NCBI RefSeq assembly: GCF_900186985.1 | Contig: NZ_LT906447.1 | Coordinates: forward strand, 1,612,001 to 1,676,000 | Length of the DNA stretch: 64,000 bases | Reading direction: 5' to 3' | Origin: Staphylococcus piscifermentans | GTDB lineage: Bacteria > Bacillota > Bacilli > Staphylococcales > Staphylococcaceae | Part shown: positions 7,965-17,747 of the stretch, piece after piece | How positions within the stretch are numbered: the stretch's first letter is position 1 | How the letters are laid out: each line of letters begins with the position of its first letter | The notes under the pieces: model-generated | What the model was told of the DNA's origin: nothing | Seen by the model: only the letters and a program-made list of their open reading frames with translations | Databases searched by the model: none | Program-made: the position numbers and the translations under genes

Positions 7965-10490
7965 CTATTGTTTAGAACGAATGACACGCAGTACTTTCAA
8001 CATATTCTGCCATAGTGAACTATGTCTAGAATACACTAAGTATCTCGGTTCCCAATGAGGTTTGAACTTTTCTTTGTATTGTCTTAATCCGCGGAAGCGA
8101 TATAAATTGTTGAAGTTTTCGAATATGCGACCTGCGATACGTTCATTCAAATAAGAGAACTCTGTTTGTCCAACATTAGATAAGGTCGCCATTCCCATGT
8201 TGAATGCCTTATAATCGTGTTCTTGGCCCCATAACAGCAGATGGAGGTATAAACCATCCATCAATGGTAAATCAACGTCAGGGAGCCAACGGATAAGGTC
8301 TACAGAGAATGAATCATTATAATGCGTCGGCATTAAACTGCTGAAGGCAATAATTCTGCCGTCTTTTTCTTTTAAGATACCGACCGGTGCTTTAGAGATA
8401 TAACTGTCTGTAAACTGGCCGACTGAAAAATGCATTTCATTTTTTCCATCCAGCCATGCATCACTGACATGTTTCAGTTGTTTCATCAATTCCGGTGAAA
8501 ATGGCGGTTCTATAATTTCAAATTGAATCTCTTGATCAGCAATTTTATTCAAAGTCGCTCTAAAGCCTCTGCGTTTCTTACCTGAAGTCGTAAAGGTCGT
8601 TAAATCAATTACCGCTTCTTCCCCTAATTTAAAGAACTGATTACCGAAATCATGATACAACGGCATATAACGATCGCTCGCTTGATAGAAAATCACTTCA
8701 TAGCCCATCTTCACTGCATAATCATAAATCGTCTCTAATAAATGGTGGAAACGTTCCGGATTACCGATAGGGTCTCCAAGTACAACTAAAGCATTGGATT
8801 TGTAGCGGTACATCACAAATGCTTCTTCAGATTCATCCATAAATACTTCTTTATCCCCACTATAGATAAGGTGGCTTAAATAGTTGCCGCCGTATTGCTG
8901 GATAATCTCTGTACAACGTTCGAAATCTGGTTGCGGACGTTCTTTAGAATACGCTTGTTCAAATAACCAGACAATAAATGCCACAAGGATAAAAATGACG
9001 AGTGCTGTCAACCATAAATAATAACGTAAGAGAGAATTATCTAATTCCATCTTGTATGCATCTAACGCATTCAACACTAATTTAATAATATAATGATTTA
9101 AAATCAGCATACCTGCACTGACAAAAAACATAGCGACAATATGACGCAGTCGAAGCGGGCGTTTCAAAATCGGTGTTTTATTGAATGAATAAACCAACAA
9201 TGCGAAAAGAACTACAAGCCAAAACATCAGCAATACCGATGTATTCATATACAAGGTAATTGCAAAAATGATAATAATCGCGAATAACGCAAATAAAATG
9301 GCACGTCTGCTTTGTTTAAAAATCCCTCGTACATTTAACATTAAAATTAAACAAGCACTCGTATGAATCGTCACAATAATATAGTAAAACATGTGATTAG
9401 GATCATATAATCCATCATAAATAATCGATACATTATTTAATAAGAACATCAAGCTGGTAAAAGCGACTAAAATTCCTAAAGATAACGAGGGAATCTTAGA
9501 AACGACAGCCTTTTGATAAGAAAATAAGAAACTAGTGACTTCTTTTGCCGGTGTATAATATCTGGATTGTTCAATGTAGCGTCTGGCAGAAGTACCAAAT
9601 TCAAAGATAGATAATATCATTGAAATAAGCAACGGTATAAAGTAATAAGCAAAACGATACATTAAGAGACCTAGCAATATCTTTTCTTCTGGTAAGCCTA
9701 GATGTTTCAAGCCTACTAAAATCACGACATCAAAGGCCCCGAATCCGCCAGGGATGAAACTGATCAAGCCTGCTATGGCAGCAATAATAAAGATACCAAT
9801 CACTGAAGTATACGGCACATCTAAATGGACGACACGCAATGAAAAGTACAATACTGTACTAGCAGCAATCCATTCAACCGCTGAAACCATCGTAAGATAA
9901 ACACCTGTTAACCGATGATTCTGTTGAACCGGCTTCTTGATGGTAAAAATGATAAATGCCGGTAAGAATAGTGCCACGACATACATCATAATATGTACAG
10001 CAGGATAGCGATATAACAAATGAGATGCATTGAAGATATGTGTGACTACCAAAATCGATAGGAAACTCAATCCTGTCAACATTGATAGCAAGACTAACGA
10101 AATGTAATGCATCAATGTCTTTGTATCTTTAGTATAATTTCTATAAACTGCCAAACGCATACCTGCGCCGATAAATCCACCAAATCCAATAATAGAATTC
10201 AAGGCATTTATAATATAACTAATTCTGAAGATCTTCCCTAATGGTATCGTCAACTTCAGTGTGCGAACCATTATAAAGTCATAAAAGCTGAGCAGTAAAA
10301 TAGATGCGGCACCGATGGCAAACACACCTGTCAACTGTACCCTATTCAATTTTTCAAAGAGAATAAAAGCCTTTTTAAAATCCATGTGCGCAATTTCTCT
10401 ATACAAAATAGTAGCTACAACGATAAATAAAACTGTAGCAAAAACGATTTTCGCTATGGTGAACAAGCGACCTTTTAATTCTTTTGACAT
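7965..10490 (-). CDS. mprF: Phosphatidylglycerol lysyltransferase and flippase MprF
   Basis: It adds lysine from Lys-tRNA to phosphatidylglycerol and moves the product to the outer leaflet, which lowers the negative surface charge and susceptibility to cationic peptides. Residues 1 to about 500 are a chain of hydrophobic helices (flippase part). The C-terminal ~330 residues are the soluble cytosolic acyl-transfer domain (GFRATLNKI..., ...MGMATLSNVG...). I use the ATG at 10490 (841 residues, as in S. aureus) because GAGTG lies five bases upstream; an in-frame TTG at 10502 has no ribosome binding site. It is a single gene with its own terminator. No aps-type regulator lies nearby. Confidence 0.95.
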   Translation of the reverse strand: MSKELKGRLFTIAKIVFATVLFIVVATILYREIAHMDFKKAFILFEKLNRVQLTGVFAIGAASILLLSFYDFIMVRTLKLTIPLGKIFRISYIINALNSIIGFGGFIGAGMRLAVYRNYTKDTKTLMHYISLVLLSMLTGLSFLSILVVTHIFNASHLLYRYPAVHIMMYVVALFLPAFIIFTIKKPVQQNHRLTGVYLTMVSAVEWIAASTVLYFSLRVVHLDVPYTSVIGIFIIAAIAGLISFIPGGFGAFDVVILVGLKHLGLPEEKILLGLLMYRFAYYFIPLLISMILSIFEFGTSARRYIEQSRYYTPAKEVTSFLFSYQKAVVSKIPSLSLGILVAFTSLMFLLNNVSIIYDGLYDPNHMFYYIIVTIHTSACLILMLNVRGIFKQSRRAILFALFAIIIIFAITLYMNTSVLLMFWLVVLFALLVYSFNKTPILKRPLRLRHIVAMFFVSAGMLILNHYIIKLVLNALDAYKMELDNSLLRYYLWLTALVIFILVAFIVWLFEQAYSKERPQPDFERCTEIIQQYGGNYLSHLIYSGDKEVFMDESEEAFVMYRYKSNALVVLGDPIGNPERFHHLLETIYDYAVKMGYEVIFYQASDRYMPLYHDFGNQFFKLGEEAVIDLTTFTTSGKKRRGFRATLNKIADQEIQFEIIEPPFSPELMKQLKHVSDAWLDGKNEMHFSVGQFTDSYISKAPVGILKEKDGRIIAFSSLMPTHYNDSFSVDLIRWLPDVDLPLMDGLYLHLLLWGQEHDYKAFNMGMATLSNVGQTEFSYLNERIAGRIFENFNNLYRFRGLRQYKEKFKPHWEPRYLVYSRHSSLWQNMLKVLRVIRSKQ

Positions 10491-10612
10491 TTTTTCACTC
10501 AATTCTTAATTGATATTTTTTAGTTATTCTTTAATTATTTAACTCATTAACCAGCAAATAATATCGACTTACTTAGTAAAAATATACCACAACCGTAAGC
10601 GATTCAAAACGT

Positions 10613-10655
10613 AAAAACAGACATAACCACCTAACAATAGTGTCATGCCTGTTTG
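10613..10655 (-). terminator. Terminator after the AI-2E family permease gene
   Basis: On the minus strand AAACAGGCAT pairs with ATGTCTGTTT (one G-T pair) and ends in five T. Confidence 0.7.
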
Positions 10656-10665
10656 ATTGCTTGTA

Positions 10666-11892
10666 TTAACGTACTTCGTTGTTAGGATTATCTTTCCATT
10701 CTTCATTCTCAACTTCATAAGGCTCTGAATCTTGTCCGTAATAGCGGTTATAGCGACGTTTGAAGATATCAAAGAGGTGCATCACTAGTACTTTTAAGAC
10801 AGCATATCCTGGTATTGCTAAGATAACACCGACAATACCTAATAAATTTCCAGCACATAAAAGTACGAAAATAATCGTTAACGGATGTACTTTTAATGTT
10901 TTGCCCATGACATTTGGTGAAATAAAGTGTCCTTCAAAGAATTGTACCAAAGTCCACACAATTACGAGTTTCAATAACATAATCGGTGAAGTAATCAATG
11001 CCATGACAATCGCGGGTGAAATCGCAATGGTAGGCCCTAAATAAGGAACTACACTTGTTACTGCTGCGATACATGCAAGCACTAAACTGTAATCTAATCC
11101 GATAATCGAATATCCGATAAATAGCAGAATACCGATACATAATGATACAAACATTTGACCTTGAATGTAAGAACCAACCTGTAAGCTCATACTTTCAATT
11201 ATTTCATGAAAGTCTTGACGGAATTTCGGCGGTACAATTCTAATTGCCATTTCTTTAAAGTGATGACCGTCTTTCAAGAAGAAGAAGAGTACAAAGGGTG
11301 TCGTAACTAAAACTACTCCGACATTAACAACCGCTTCCGCAAACGACATCACTTTTGTTCCGAAGCCATCAAAATAATCCGAAACCATACCAGGCACTTT
11401 TTTCGCAAATTTATCTAATTGGTCTTGAATCTGACCATAAAAGCTTGAGAACCCTGTGCCTCTCGACATGCTCGTCACTCGATCAACAATGTCATTAAAT
11501 TTATCAACATAGCGCGGTACGTGATGACTGAATGTTTTGATTTGACCTCCAATAACCGGGATTAATAAGTTAACAATCAATGCAATGACTGCTACAGCGA
11601 CACAATATAAGATGATAATTCCCCATAATCTTGGGATACGATAACGTTCCATAATGTTAATGATAGGATTAAAGAGATAAAAGAGAATTAATCCTAAAAT
11701 AACCGGTGCGGCTATCGTATTAAAAATAATTACAAAAGGCTGGAATATGTAAGAGACTTTATCAAAAATAAAAATAGCGATACCGATAAGTATCAACATG
11801 ACTAAGCCAAATAACAAATTCTTGCCCCCGATAAATTTCATAAAGCGCGTTTCGCTCAGTGAGAAACGCTGTGGCTTATCGTTATTTGCCAT
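10666..11892 (-). CDS. AI-2E family (PerM/UPF0118) membrane transporter
   Basis: This is an integral membrane protein of 408 residues with about eight helices. It has the family's typical central pattern: two N-terminal helices, a soluble segment (about residues 120-200, with KFAKKVPGMVSDYFDG) and the conserved ...VPYLGPTIAISPAIVMAL... helix pair. The C-terminal tail is charged and cytosolic. I prefer the ATG at 11892, which has GGTGA five bases upstream, over the ATG at 11904, which abuts the AAGGA. The family includes AI-2 exporters and Na+/H+ antiporter-like proteins, so the substrate is open. It lies between mprF and glcB with its own terminator. Confidence 0.8.
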   Translation of the reverse strand: MANNDKPQRFSLSETRFMKFIGGKNLLFGLVMLILIGIAIFIFDKVSYIFQPFVIIFNTIAAPVILGLILFYLFNPIINIMERYRIPRLWGIIILYCVAVAVIALIVNLLIPVIGGQIKTFSHHVPRYVDKFNDIVDRVTSMSRGTGFSSFYGQIQDQLDKFAKKVPGMVSDYFDGFGTKVMSFAEAVVNVGVVLVTTPFVLFFFLKDGHHFKEMAIRIVPPKFRQDFHEIIESMSLQVGSYIQGQMFVSLCIGILLFIGYSIIGLDYSLVLACIAAVTSVVPYLGPTIAISPAIVMALITSPIMLLKLVIVWTLVQFFEGHFISPNVMGKTLKVHPLTIIFVLLCAGNLLGIVGVILAIPGYAVLKVLVMHLFDIFKRRYNRYYGQDSEPYEVENEEWKDNPNNEVR

Positions 11893-12023
11893 ATTATTCA
11901 CCATTCCTTGTGCTTAATTAAACATATTTTATCGCTTCTTTGTTAAAAAAGAAACTTATAATGCTAAAATACTTGTTTTACTTATATATTTTACCACTGC
12001 TATTCAAAAAGAAACCGTCAATT

Positions 12024-12068
12024 AAAAAGAGAGACTGGAAATTTTATTCATTTCCCAATCTCTCTTAT
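12024..12068 (-). terminator. Terminator of glcB
   Basis: On the minus strand GAGAGATTGGGAAAT pairs with ATTTCCAGTCTCTC and runs into five T, just after the glcB stop. Confidence 0.85.
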
Positions 12069-12083
12069 CAAATTATATCTCTT

Positions 12084-14162
12084 CTAATGATTTACTAAAA
12101 TTAACTTCTCACCTTGTTCTACTTTTCCCGAATGCAAGACTTCAATATTTGCGCTTCCTGTATTTGTAATAATTATCGGTGTGATAGTACTATCAGCATG
12201 TTCTTTGATATAATCTAAATCTACTTTCATTAATGGTTGACCTAAAATAATCGGTTCATTTTCTTGCACTAAGATTTCAAATCCTTCTCCCTCTAATTTA
12301 ACAGTTTCTAAACCAAAATGAATCAGGAGTTCGATTCCATCTTTAGATTCTAAACCAAGCGCATGTTTTGTCGGAAAGACCATTTTGACTGTGCCGTCAA
12401 ACGGTGCTACGACTTCTCCTGTTTCTGGTTTGATTGCGATTCCGTCGCCCATCATTTTTTCAGAGAAGACTTTATCAGGCACTTCACTTAAAGCCACCGC
12501 TTCTCCAGTAATCGGCGCATAAACCAAAGCACCGCCTTCAGCGACAATCTCAGCTGTCTCAAGATCACCATCCTCAGTAACCGTAGTTTCGGCTGGAGAG
12601 GATATAGTTCCATCCATAATTTGCTGCATATCATGTTTAATTTGATCAGATTTCGGTCCGAAAATCGCTTGCATGTTATTACCGACTTCCAGCACGCCTG
12701 AAGCACCGAGTTGTTTTAATTTTTCCACATCAACCAATTCTTTATCTCTGACTTCTACACGTAAACGCGTAATACAAGCATCTAAATGTTTAATGTTCTC
12801 TTTATGACCCATCGCTGCTAAAACTTCAAATGGCAATTCACTGACAGAAACGTCTTTATTCTCAACTTCTTTATCTTCACGCCCAGGTGTTTTCAAGTTT
12901 AACTTTTTAATTAAGAATGTAAATAAGAAGTAATAAATAAAGGCATACGCAATACCGACTGGAATGACTAATAAGGCATTAGAACGATCCCAAGATAGCA
13001 ATCCGTAAAGAATGTAGTCGATAAAGCCGCCTGAGAAAGTCATACCGATTTGAACGTGTAATAAGTGCATAATTAAGAATGAAGTACCTGCTAAAATTAC
13101 ATGTACCACGTAAAGAATCGGCGCTACAAATAGGAATGAGAATTCTAAAGGCTCAGTGATACCTGTTAAAAATGCAGTCAAGGCTGCAGATAGCATCAAA
13201 CCGCCAACCACTTTACGGCGTTCAGGTTTAGCCTGACGATAAATTGCAAAGGCTGCTGCAGGCAAACCAAACATCATAAATGGATATTTACCTGTTGTAA
13301 AAGCACCTGAAGTAAATGGTACACCCTCTTGATATTGTGCCATCCAGATACGTTGGTCTCCACGAACGAGATTGCCCGCTTCGTTGACATAGTGTCCGAA
13401 CTCAAACCAGAATGGTGCATAGAAAATGTGGTGTAAGCCGAAAGGAATCAACGCACGTTCGATAACTCCGAAGATAAAGGTTGTCAGTGCTAAGTTTTTA
13501 CCTAACAAGAAATTAGATAAAGCGTTCAAACCCTCTTGTACTGGCGGCCAAACAAAGCTCAATACAATCCCTGTTAAGATTGCCACAAGTGAAGTAATAA
13601 TCGGCACGAATCTCTTACCTGCAAAGAATCCTAAAAATTGAGGGAGCTGGATATTGTAAAATTTGTTATAGCACCAAGCTGCTAATCCCCCGATAATAAT
13701 CCCCCCGAAAACTCCCGTTTGTAGTGTTGGTATACCTAAAATCAATGCATGCGCAGGATCTTTAGCAGATTGTCCTAATGTTTTGGCACCTTCTGCATAT
13801 GAATAAATGTCATCAATAGTGATGCCTGCAACCTTGCCCATTGTCGCACTCATAATCAAATAACCGACCAAAGCAGCAATACCTGCTACGCCATCACCGC
13901 CCGCTAAACCTAAAGCTGTACCCATTGCAAAGAGTAAAGGCAAATTATCAAAAATCACTTGTCCGGATACTTCCATAATTTGACTGATAAGCTGAATCAC
14001 ATGATGCTCCATCCATGGCGCAAAATGTAAAATTTGTTCATTATGCATCGCATTACCAAATGCTAATAAAATACCAGCGGCTGGCAAAATTGCAACTGGC
14101 AGCATTAATGCCTTCCCGATACGTTGTAATTGACCGAAAAATATTTTCAATAGATTTTTCAT
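12084..14162 (-). CDS. glcB: Glucoside/glucose PTS enzyme IICBA, second copy
   Basis: This PTS permease phosphorylates its sugar during uptake. The order is EIIC membrane domain (residues 1 to ~425), the TPGRED linker, EIIB with phospho-Cys463 in [10 protein letters not shown], a second linker and EIIA with phospho-His615 in [10 protein letters not shown]. All catalytic residues are present. The 692-residue length matches recalled S. carnosus GlcB, reported to handle glucosides. The EIIB and EIIA domains are nearly identical to those of GlcA upstream, while EIIC differs more, so the pair arose by duplication. It has a GGAGGAG site. A hairpin terminator separates it from glcA, so it is probably expressed less than glcA by read-through or attenuation. 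Confidence 0.93.
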   Translation of the reverse strand: MKNLLKIFFGQLQRIGKALMLPVAILPAAGILLAFGNAMHNEQILHFAPWMEHHVIQLISQIMEVSGQVIFDNLPLLFAMGTALGLAGGDGVAGIAALVGYLIMSATMGKVAGITIDDIYSYAEGAKTLGQSAKDPAHALILGIPTLQTGVFGGIIIGGLAAWCYNKFYNIQLPQFLGFFAGKRFVPIITSLVAILTGIVLSFVWPPVQEGLNALSNFLLGKNLALTTFIFGVIERALIPFGLHHIFYAPFWFEFGHYVNEAGNLVRGDQRIWMAQYQEGVPFTSGAFTTGKYPFMMFGLPAAAFAIYRQAKPERRKVVGGLMLSAALTAFLTGITEPLEFSFLFVAPILYVVHVILAGTSFLIMHLLHVQIGMTFSGGFIDYILYGLLSWDRSNALLVIPVGIAYAFIYYFLFTFLIKKLNLKTPGREDKEVENKDVSVSELPFEVLAAMGHKENIKHLDACITRLRVEVRDKELVDVEKLKQLGASGVLEVGNNMQAIFGPKSDQIKHDMQQIMDGTISSPAETTVTEDGDLETAEIVAEGGALVYAPITGEAVALSEVPDKVFSEKMMGDGIAIKPETGEVVAPFDGTVKMVFPTKHALGLESKDGIELLIHFGLETVKLEGEGFEILVQENEPIILGQPLMKVDLDYIKEHADSTITPIIITNTGSANIEVLHSGKVEQGEKLILVNH

Positions 14163-14187
14163 TGTCTCCTCCTAAGATGTATATTCT

Positions 14188-14235
14188 AAAAAAACACGAA
14201 CAAGAAAACTAGAGAATCTAGATTCCTGTTCGTGT
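14188..14235 (-). terminator. Intercistronic terminator or attenuator between glcA and glcB
   Basis: On the minus strand ACACGAACAGGAATCTAG forms a stem with CTAGTTTTCTTGTTCGTGT and is followed by seven T. A GGATTACC stretch upstream overlaps the left arm and could form a competing weak stem (GATT/AATC). This is only vaguely RAT-like. Confidence 0.75.
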
Positions 14236-14314
14236 CGGTAATCCTTCACAAGTAAAGACATGTGTAGTTTTTAGCCGTATATATTATGAAGTGCGAAAGG
14301 TATTTTTCAGTGAA

Positions 14315-16342
14315 TTATTTTACTAAAATCACTTTGTCGCCTTGTTTCACTTCACCATGTTGCAATACTTCCATTGCACGGCCATTTAAATTTGTCACCA
14401 CAATTGGTGTAATTGTACTATCTGCATGTTCTTTGATGTAATCTAAATCTACTTTCATTAATGGTTGTCCTAAGACAATATTTTCATTTTCTTTCACAAG
14501 AATATCAAAGCCTTGACCTTCTAGTTTAACTGTTTCTAAACCAAAGTGAATCAGTAGTTCGATTCCATCTTTAGATTCTAAACCAATCGCATGCTTTGTC
14601 GGGAAGACCATTTTAACTACTCCGTCAAACGGCGCTACGACTTCACCTGTTTCTGGTTTGATTGCGATTCCGTCACCCATCATTTTTTCAGAGAAGACTT
14701 TATCAGGCACTTCTGTGATATCGACTACTTCACCTTTAATCGGTGCATAAACAACGCCACCGCCTGCTGCAGCGATTTCTGCTGTTTCTTTATCGCCTTC
14801 TTCAGTGACTGTTGTTTCTTCTGGAGACGTAATCTTACCATCCATAATTTGCTGCATATCATGTTTAATTTGATCGGATTTCGGTCCGAAAATTGCTTGC
14901 ATGTTATTGCCGACTTCAAGTACTCCTGAAGCACCTAAGTCTTTCAACTCTTCAACGTCTACTTTAGCTTTATCGTTAACCTCAACACGCAATCTCGTGA
15001 TACAAGCGTCTAAATGTTTGATATTTTCTTTGCCGCCCATTGCATCTAATACTTTAAAAGGCAATTCGCTGGCTGCAACATTTGATGATTTCACTTCTTT
15101 ATCTTCGCGTCCAGGTGTTTTGAAGTTGAATTTAACGATAAGGAAGCGGAAGATAATATAGTAAATCGCTGCATAAACCAATCCTACAGGGATAACCATC
15201 CACCAGTGTGTCTTATTCGGCAAGATGCCTAGTAAGAAGAAGTCGATGAAACCACCTGAGAAGGTGTAACCGAGATGCAGATCTAATAAGTATAAAATTA
15301 AGAATGATAATCCATCTAAGACAGCATGGATAAAGAATAATAAAGGTGCTACGAATAAGAATGAGAATTCTAATGGTTCAGTAATACCTGTTAAGAATGA
15401 AGTCAAAGCCCCTGATAACATCAAACCTGCAACAACTTTTTTATTCTCTTTCTTAGCGGTTTGGTAAATAGCTAAGGCTGCTGCTGGCAAACCGAACATC
15501 ATTACTGGGAATTCACCTTGCATGAATTTACCTGATGTTAAAGGTACATTATCACGTATTTGTTCGATAAAGATACGTTGGTCCCCATGAATAATTTGTC
15601 CTGCTGCATTTTTATATGATCCGAATTCAAACCAGAACGGTGCATGGAAAATATGGTGCAGACCGAATGGAATTAATAAACGTTTAATGAAACCAAATAA
15701 GAATACGGCAAGACCTGTATTAGAAGCTAATAATCCTTCACTAAATGCATTTAATCCCCCTTGGATTGACGGCCAAATAATCGCCATCGGGAAAGCTAAA
15801 ATAAACGAACAAGTTGCCATCATAATCGGTACGAAGCGTTTACCTGCAAAGAACCCTAAATAACTTGGCAACGAAATGTTATAGAACTTGTTATAACACC
15901 ATGCTGCCAATGCACCGATGATGATACCGCCGAACACGCCTGTTTGCAGTGTTGGAATACCTAATACATTCGCAAATCCTGTTGCAGCATCTGCTGCTTT
16001 TTCAGGTGTTACTCCTAAGAACATGCCCATTGTTTTATTTAAAACAATAAAACCGACAAATGCTGCAATGGCTGCAACACCATCACCGGATGCTAAACCA
16101 ATTGCTACACCGAGTGCAAAGATAATCGCTAAATTATCAAAGATAATTCCGCCGGCTCCTTCCATCATTTTGGCAACATTTTGAAAACCATCTGCTTGAA
16201 TGAATGGCAATAGATGTTGTAAAGCGTCACCTTGAAAAGCGTTTCCTAAAGCAAGCAATAAACCTGCTGCTGGCAAGATTGCAACTGGAAGCATTAATGC
16301 TTTACCAATACGTTGCAGCTGACCGAAAAACTTTTTCCACAT
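14315..16342 (-). CDS. glcA: Glucose PTS enzyme IICBA, first copy
   Basis: This is the glucose permease of the phosphotransferase system, with 675 residues. EIIC covers residues 1 to ~405 with [12 protein letters not shown] and the substrate-site [19 protein letters not shown] has Cys447 in [10 protein letters not shown], and EIIA has His599 in [10 protein letters not shown]. The length and position agree with recalled S. carnosus GlcA. The ribosome binding site is GGGAGGAAAC. It is transcribed from upstream of a RAT-overlapped terminator, so expression should need GlcT antitermination, that is, glucose induction. It shares the operon with glcB. Confidence 0.94.
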   Translation of the reverse strand: MWKKFFGQLQRIGKALMLPVAILPAAGLLLALGNAFQGDALQHLLPFIQADGFQNVAKMMEGAGGIIFDNLAIIFALGVAIGLASGDGVAAIAAFVGFIVLNKTMGMFLGVTPEKAADAATGFANVLGIPTLQTGVFGGIIIGALAAWCYNKFYNISLPSYLGFFAGKRFVPIMMATCSFILAFPMAIIWPSIQGGLNAFSEGLLASNTGLAVFLFGFIKRLLIPFGLHHIFHAPFWFEFGSYKNAAGQIIHGDQRIFIEQIRDNVPLTSGKFMQGEFPVMMFGLPAAALAIYQTAKKENKKVVAGLMLSGALTSFLTGITEPLEFSFLFVAPLLFFIHAVLDGLSFLILYLLDLHLGYTFSGGFIDFFLLGILPNKTHWWMVIPVGLVYAAIYYIIFRFLIVKFNFKTPGREDKEVKSSNVAASELPFKVLDAMGGKENIKHLDACITRLRVEVNDKAKVDVEELKDLGASGVLEVGNNMQAIFGPKSDQIKHDMQQIMDGKITSPEETTVTEEGDKETAEIAAAGGGVVYAPIKGEVVDITEVPDKVFSEKMMGDGIAIKPETGEVVAPFDGVVKMVFPTKHAIGLESKDGIELLIHFGLETVKLEGQGFDILVKENENIVLGQPLMKVDLDYIKEHADSTITPIVVTNLNGRAMEVLQHGEVKQGDKVILVK

Positions 16343-16396
16343 AAAAGTTTCCTCCCAAATATTAAATTGTAAATATCAAGAATAGATTCAACAGCA

Positions 16397-16452
16397 CAAA
16401 AAAAGGCATGAGCAAAAAAGTCGGTATCCTTTCCAACTTTATCACTCATGCC
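16397..16452 (-). terminator. GlcT-controlled terminator in the glcA leader
   Basis: On the minus strand GGCATGAG (16445-16452) pairs with CTCATGCC (16405-16412) around a long loop and is followed by seven T. The RAT overlaps its left arm. Confidence 0.85.
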
Positions 16453-16472
16453 TAATCGAATTAGTTACACGT
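16444..16472 (-). promoter_or_regulatory. RAT site for GlcT
   Basis: On the minus strand the site begins ACGTGTAACTAATTCGATTA and runs into GGCATGAG. It folds as CTAAT-TCG-ATTAG, excludes the terminator and closely resembles the ptsG RAT of B. subtilis as I recall it. It overlaps the glcT stop codon. Confidence 0.8.
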
Positions 16473-17325
16473 GCATATTCTCTTCATTTTGCTGCGTGAA
16501 ATGATAAATATGTAGCGTTAAATAAATCAGTTCTGCTTCATATACATCCACGTCCAGATGCTGCTGCATCATTTTAATGATTTTAACAGCTATATTATAG
16601 CATAGCGGATAATGCGCTTTCAACATGTTTCCGAATTCATCTTTTACTTGAATAACTTCACCCTTTTGAAGCCGTCTGATTAAAAATTGAATATGTCGAA
16701 TAAAGCGTTGATACTGAATCGATGCTGTATCTATTCGGCATTTCAAATCATGTTCCATAATTAAAACACTTTTATTAATAATTTCATTGGTCAGTCGTAC
16801 TTCATGCAATGATAAGTCATCTTTACTGCTGGCAATATGCAAAGCAATAAAACCAATTTCATCTTCTGGGAAGTCAATATCCAAGAGACGATTCAAGTGT
16901 TCAATCACTCTCTCTGCAATTGCATAAGATTCAGAGTATAACTGTTTGGTTTCGATTAAGAATGGATTCTTAATAAATTGCTGCTGTTGAATACGTTTAT
17001 AAGCAAAGATAATGTGATCAGTCAAAGCAACCATCAAATCCTCATCTGCCACAGAATGATCTGCATGAGTAATGATATCCATTGCTTCAATAATCGTTTG
17101 GAGCACCTTATCATCAGCGATTTCTACTAAAGCCTTGTAATGATCTTGTTCTTTCTTTTGTTCTAATTTATAAACTTTATCTATCATTGCTGAATCTGAA
17201 AGTTTCATTCCGCGCTTTTTATTGAACCCAATACCTCTGCCGATCAGAACAACTTCATGATGATCTTCGTCTGTGCAGATAATGACGTTATTATTCAGTG
17301 TTTTCTCTATGACGTAGTTGCTCAT
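16465..17325 (-). CDS. glcT: Transcriptional antiterminator GlcT (BglG family)
   Basis: This RNA-binding antiterminator controls the glucose PTS operon. The N-terminal ~60 residues are the CAT RNA-binding domain (MSNYVIEKTLNNNVIICTD...GRGIGF). Two PRD domains follow. His104 lies in LTDHIIF of PRD1 and is the likely PTS phosphorylation site, published as His105 for S. carnosus under a slightly different count. I use the ATG at 17325, which has AAGGTGG upstream; the GTG at 17334 overlaps that site. It has 286 residues. Its stop codon lies inside the RAT, so reading the end of glcT and folding of the glcA leader are physically linked if transcription reads through. Confidence 0.93.
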   Translation of the reverse strand: MSNYVIEKTLNNNVIICTDEDHHEVVLIGRGIGFNKKRGMKLSDSAMIDKVYKLEQKKEQDHYKALVEIADDKVLQTIIEAMDIITHADHSVADEDLMVALTDHIIFAYKRIQQQQFIKNPFLIETKQLYSESYAIAERVIEHLNRLLDIDFPEDEIGFIALHIASSKDDLSLHEVRLTNEIINKSVLIMEHDLKCRIDTASIQYQRFIRHIQFLIRRLQKGEVIQVKDEFGNMLKAHYPLCYNIAVKIIKMMQQHLDVDVYEAELIYLTLHIYHFTQQNEENMHV

Positions 17326-17459
17326 GCTAACCACCTTTTCTTAATTCCTACTCTGTCTATGAGTATATATCTTGTATGCCTTTAAGCAGATATAGTTAAT
17401 ATTAGTGTCCATTTTACCACATATTATTCTTAGTATGAGAGAGCAATTCATACAATTCT

Positions 17460-17740
17460 GTATAAAAAGAGAGCAGAACAGAAATAACATTTTAAAATTA
17501 TTTCGTCGTTCTGCCCCGGCCAAGCTAACTAGAGGGAGCGAGACAGAAATAAAATTGTTTCAAATTATTTCGTCGTCTCGCCCCGACAAAGCTAACTAGA
17601 ATAGAAAAAAGCTTGGAACAAGCGCATTTTCTATTCAGATAGCTACTGTCAGCTTGGAACAAGCGCATTTTCTATTCAGATAGCTACTGTCAGTTCAAAG
17701 AACAAAGAGTAGGACATTATTATGTCCCACCCTCGAATAG
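17460..17740. repeat. Dispersed hairpin repeat cluster in the glcT upstream region
   Basis: The 413-base gap between glcT and the alanine symporter gene is mostly repeats. Two blocks resemble ACAGAAATAA...TTATTTCGTCG...CCCCG (about 17466-17520 and 17532-17590). The AACTAGAATAGAAAAAAGCTT block is shared with 1925-2030 in the opposite orientation. A GGACATTATTATGTCCCACC hairpin (about 17713-17732) lies last, next to the symporter stop, and can terminate that gene. Confidence 0.75.
17610..17691. repeat. 41-bp perfect tandem duplication
   Basis: Positions 17610-17650 and 17651-17691 are identical. The unit begins AGCTTGGAACAAGCGCATTT and ends AGATAGCTACTGTC. The related copy near 1925-1970 has a single unit, so the duplication is local and probably recent. 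Confidence 0.9.
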
Positions 17741-17747
17741 TTAATCA

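Noticed and set aside
17341..17523. 60-residue minus-strand frame upstream of glcT
   Set aside because: It runs through a dispersed repeat and has no ribosome binding site.
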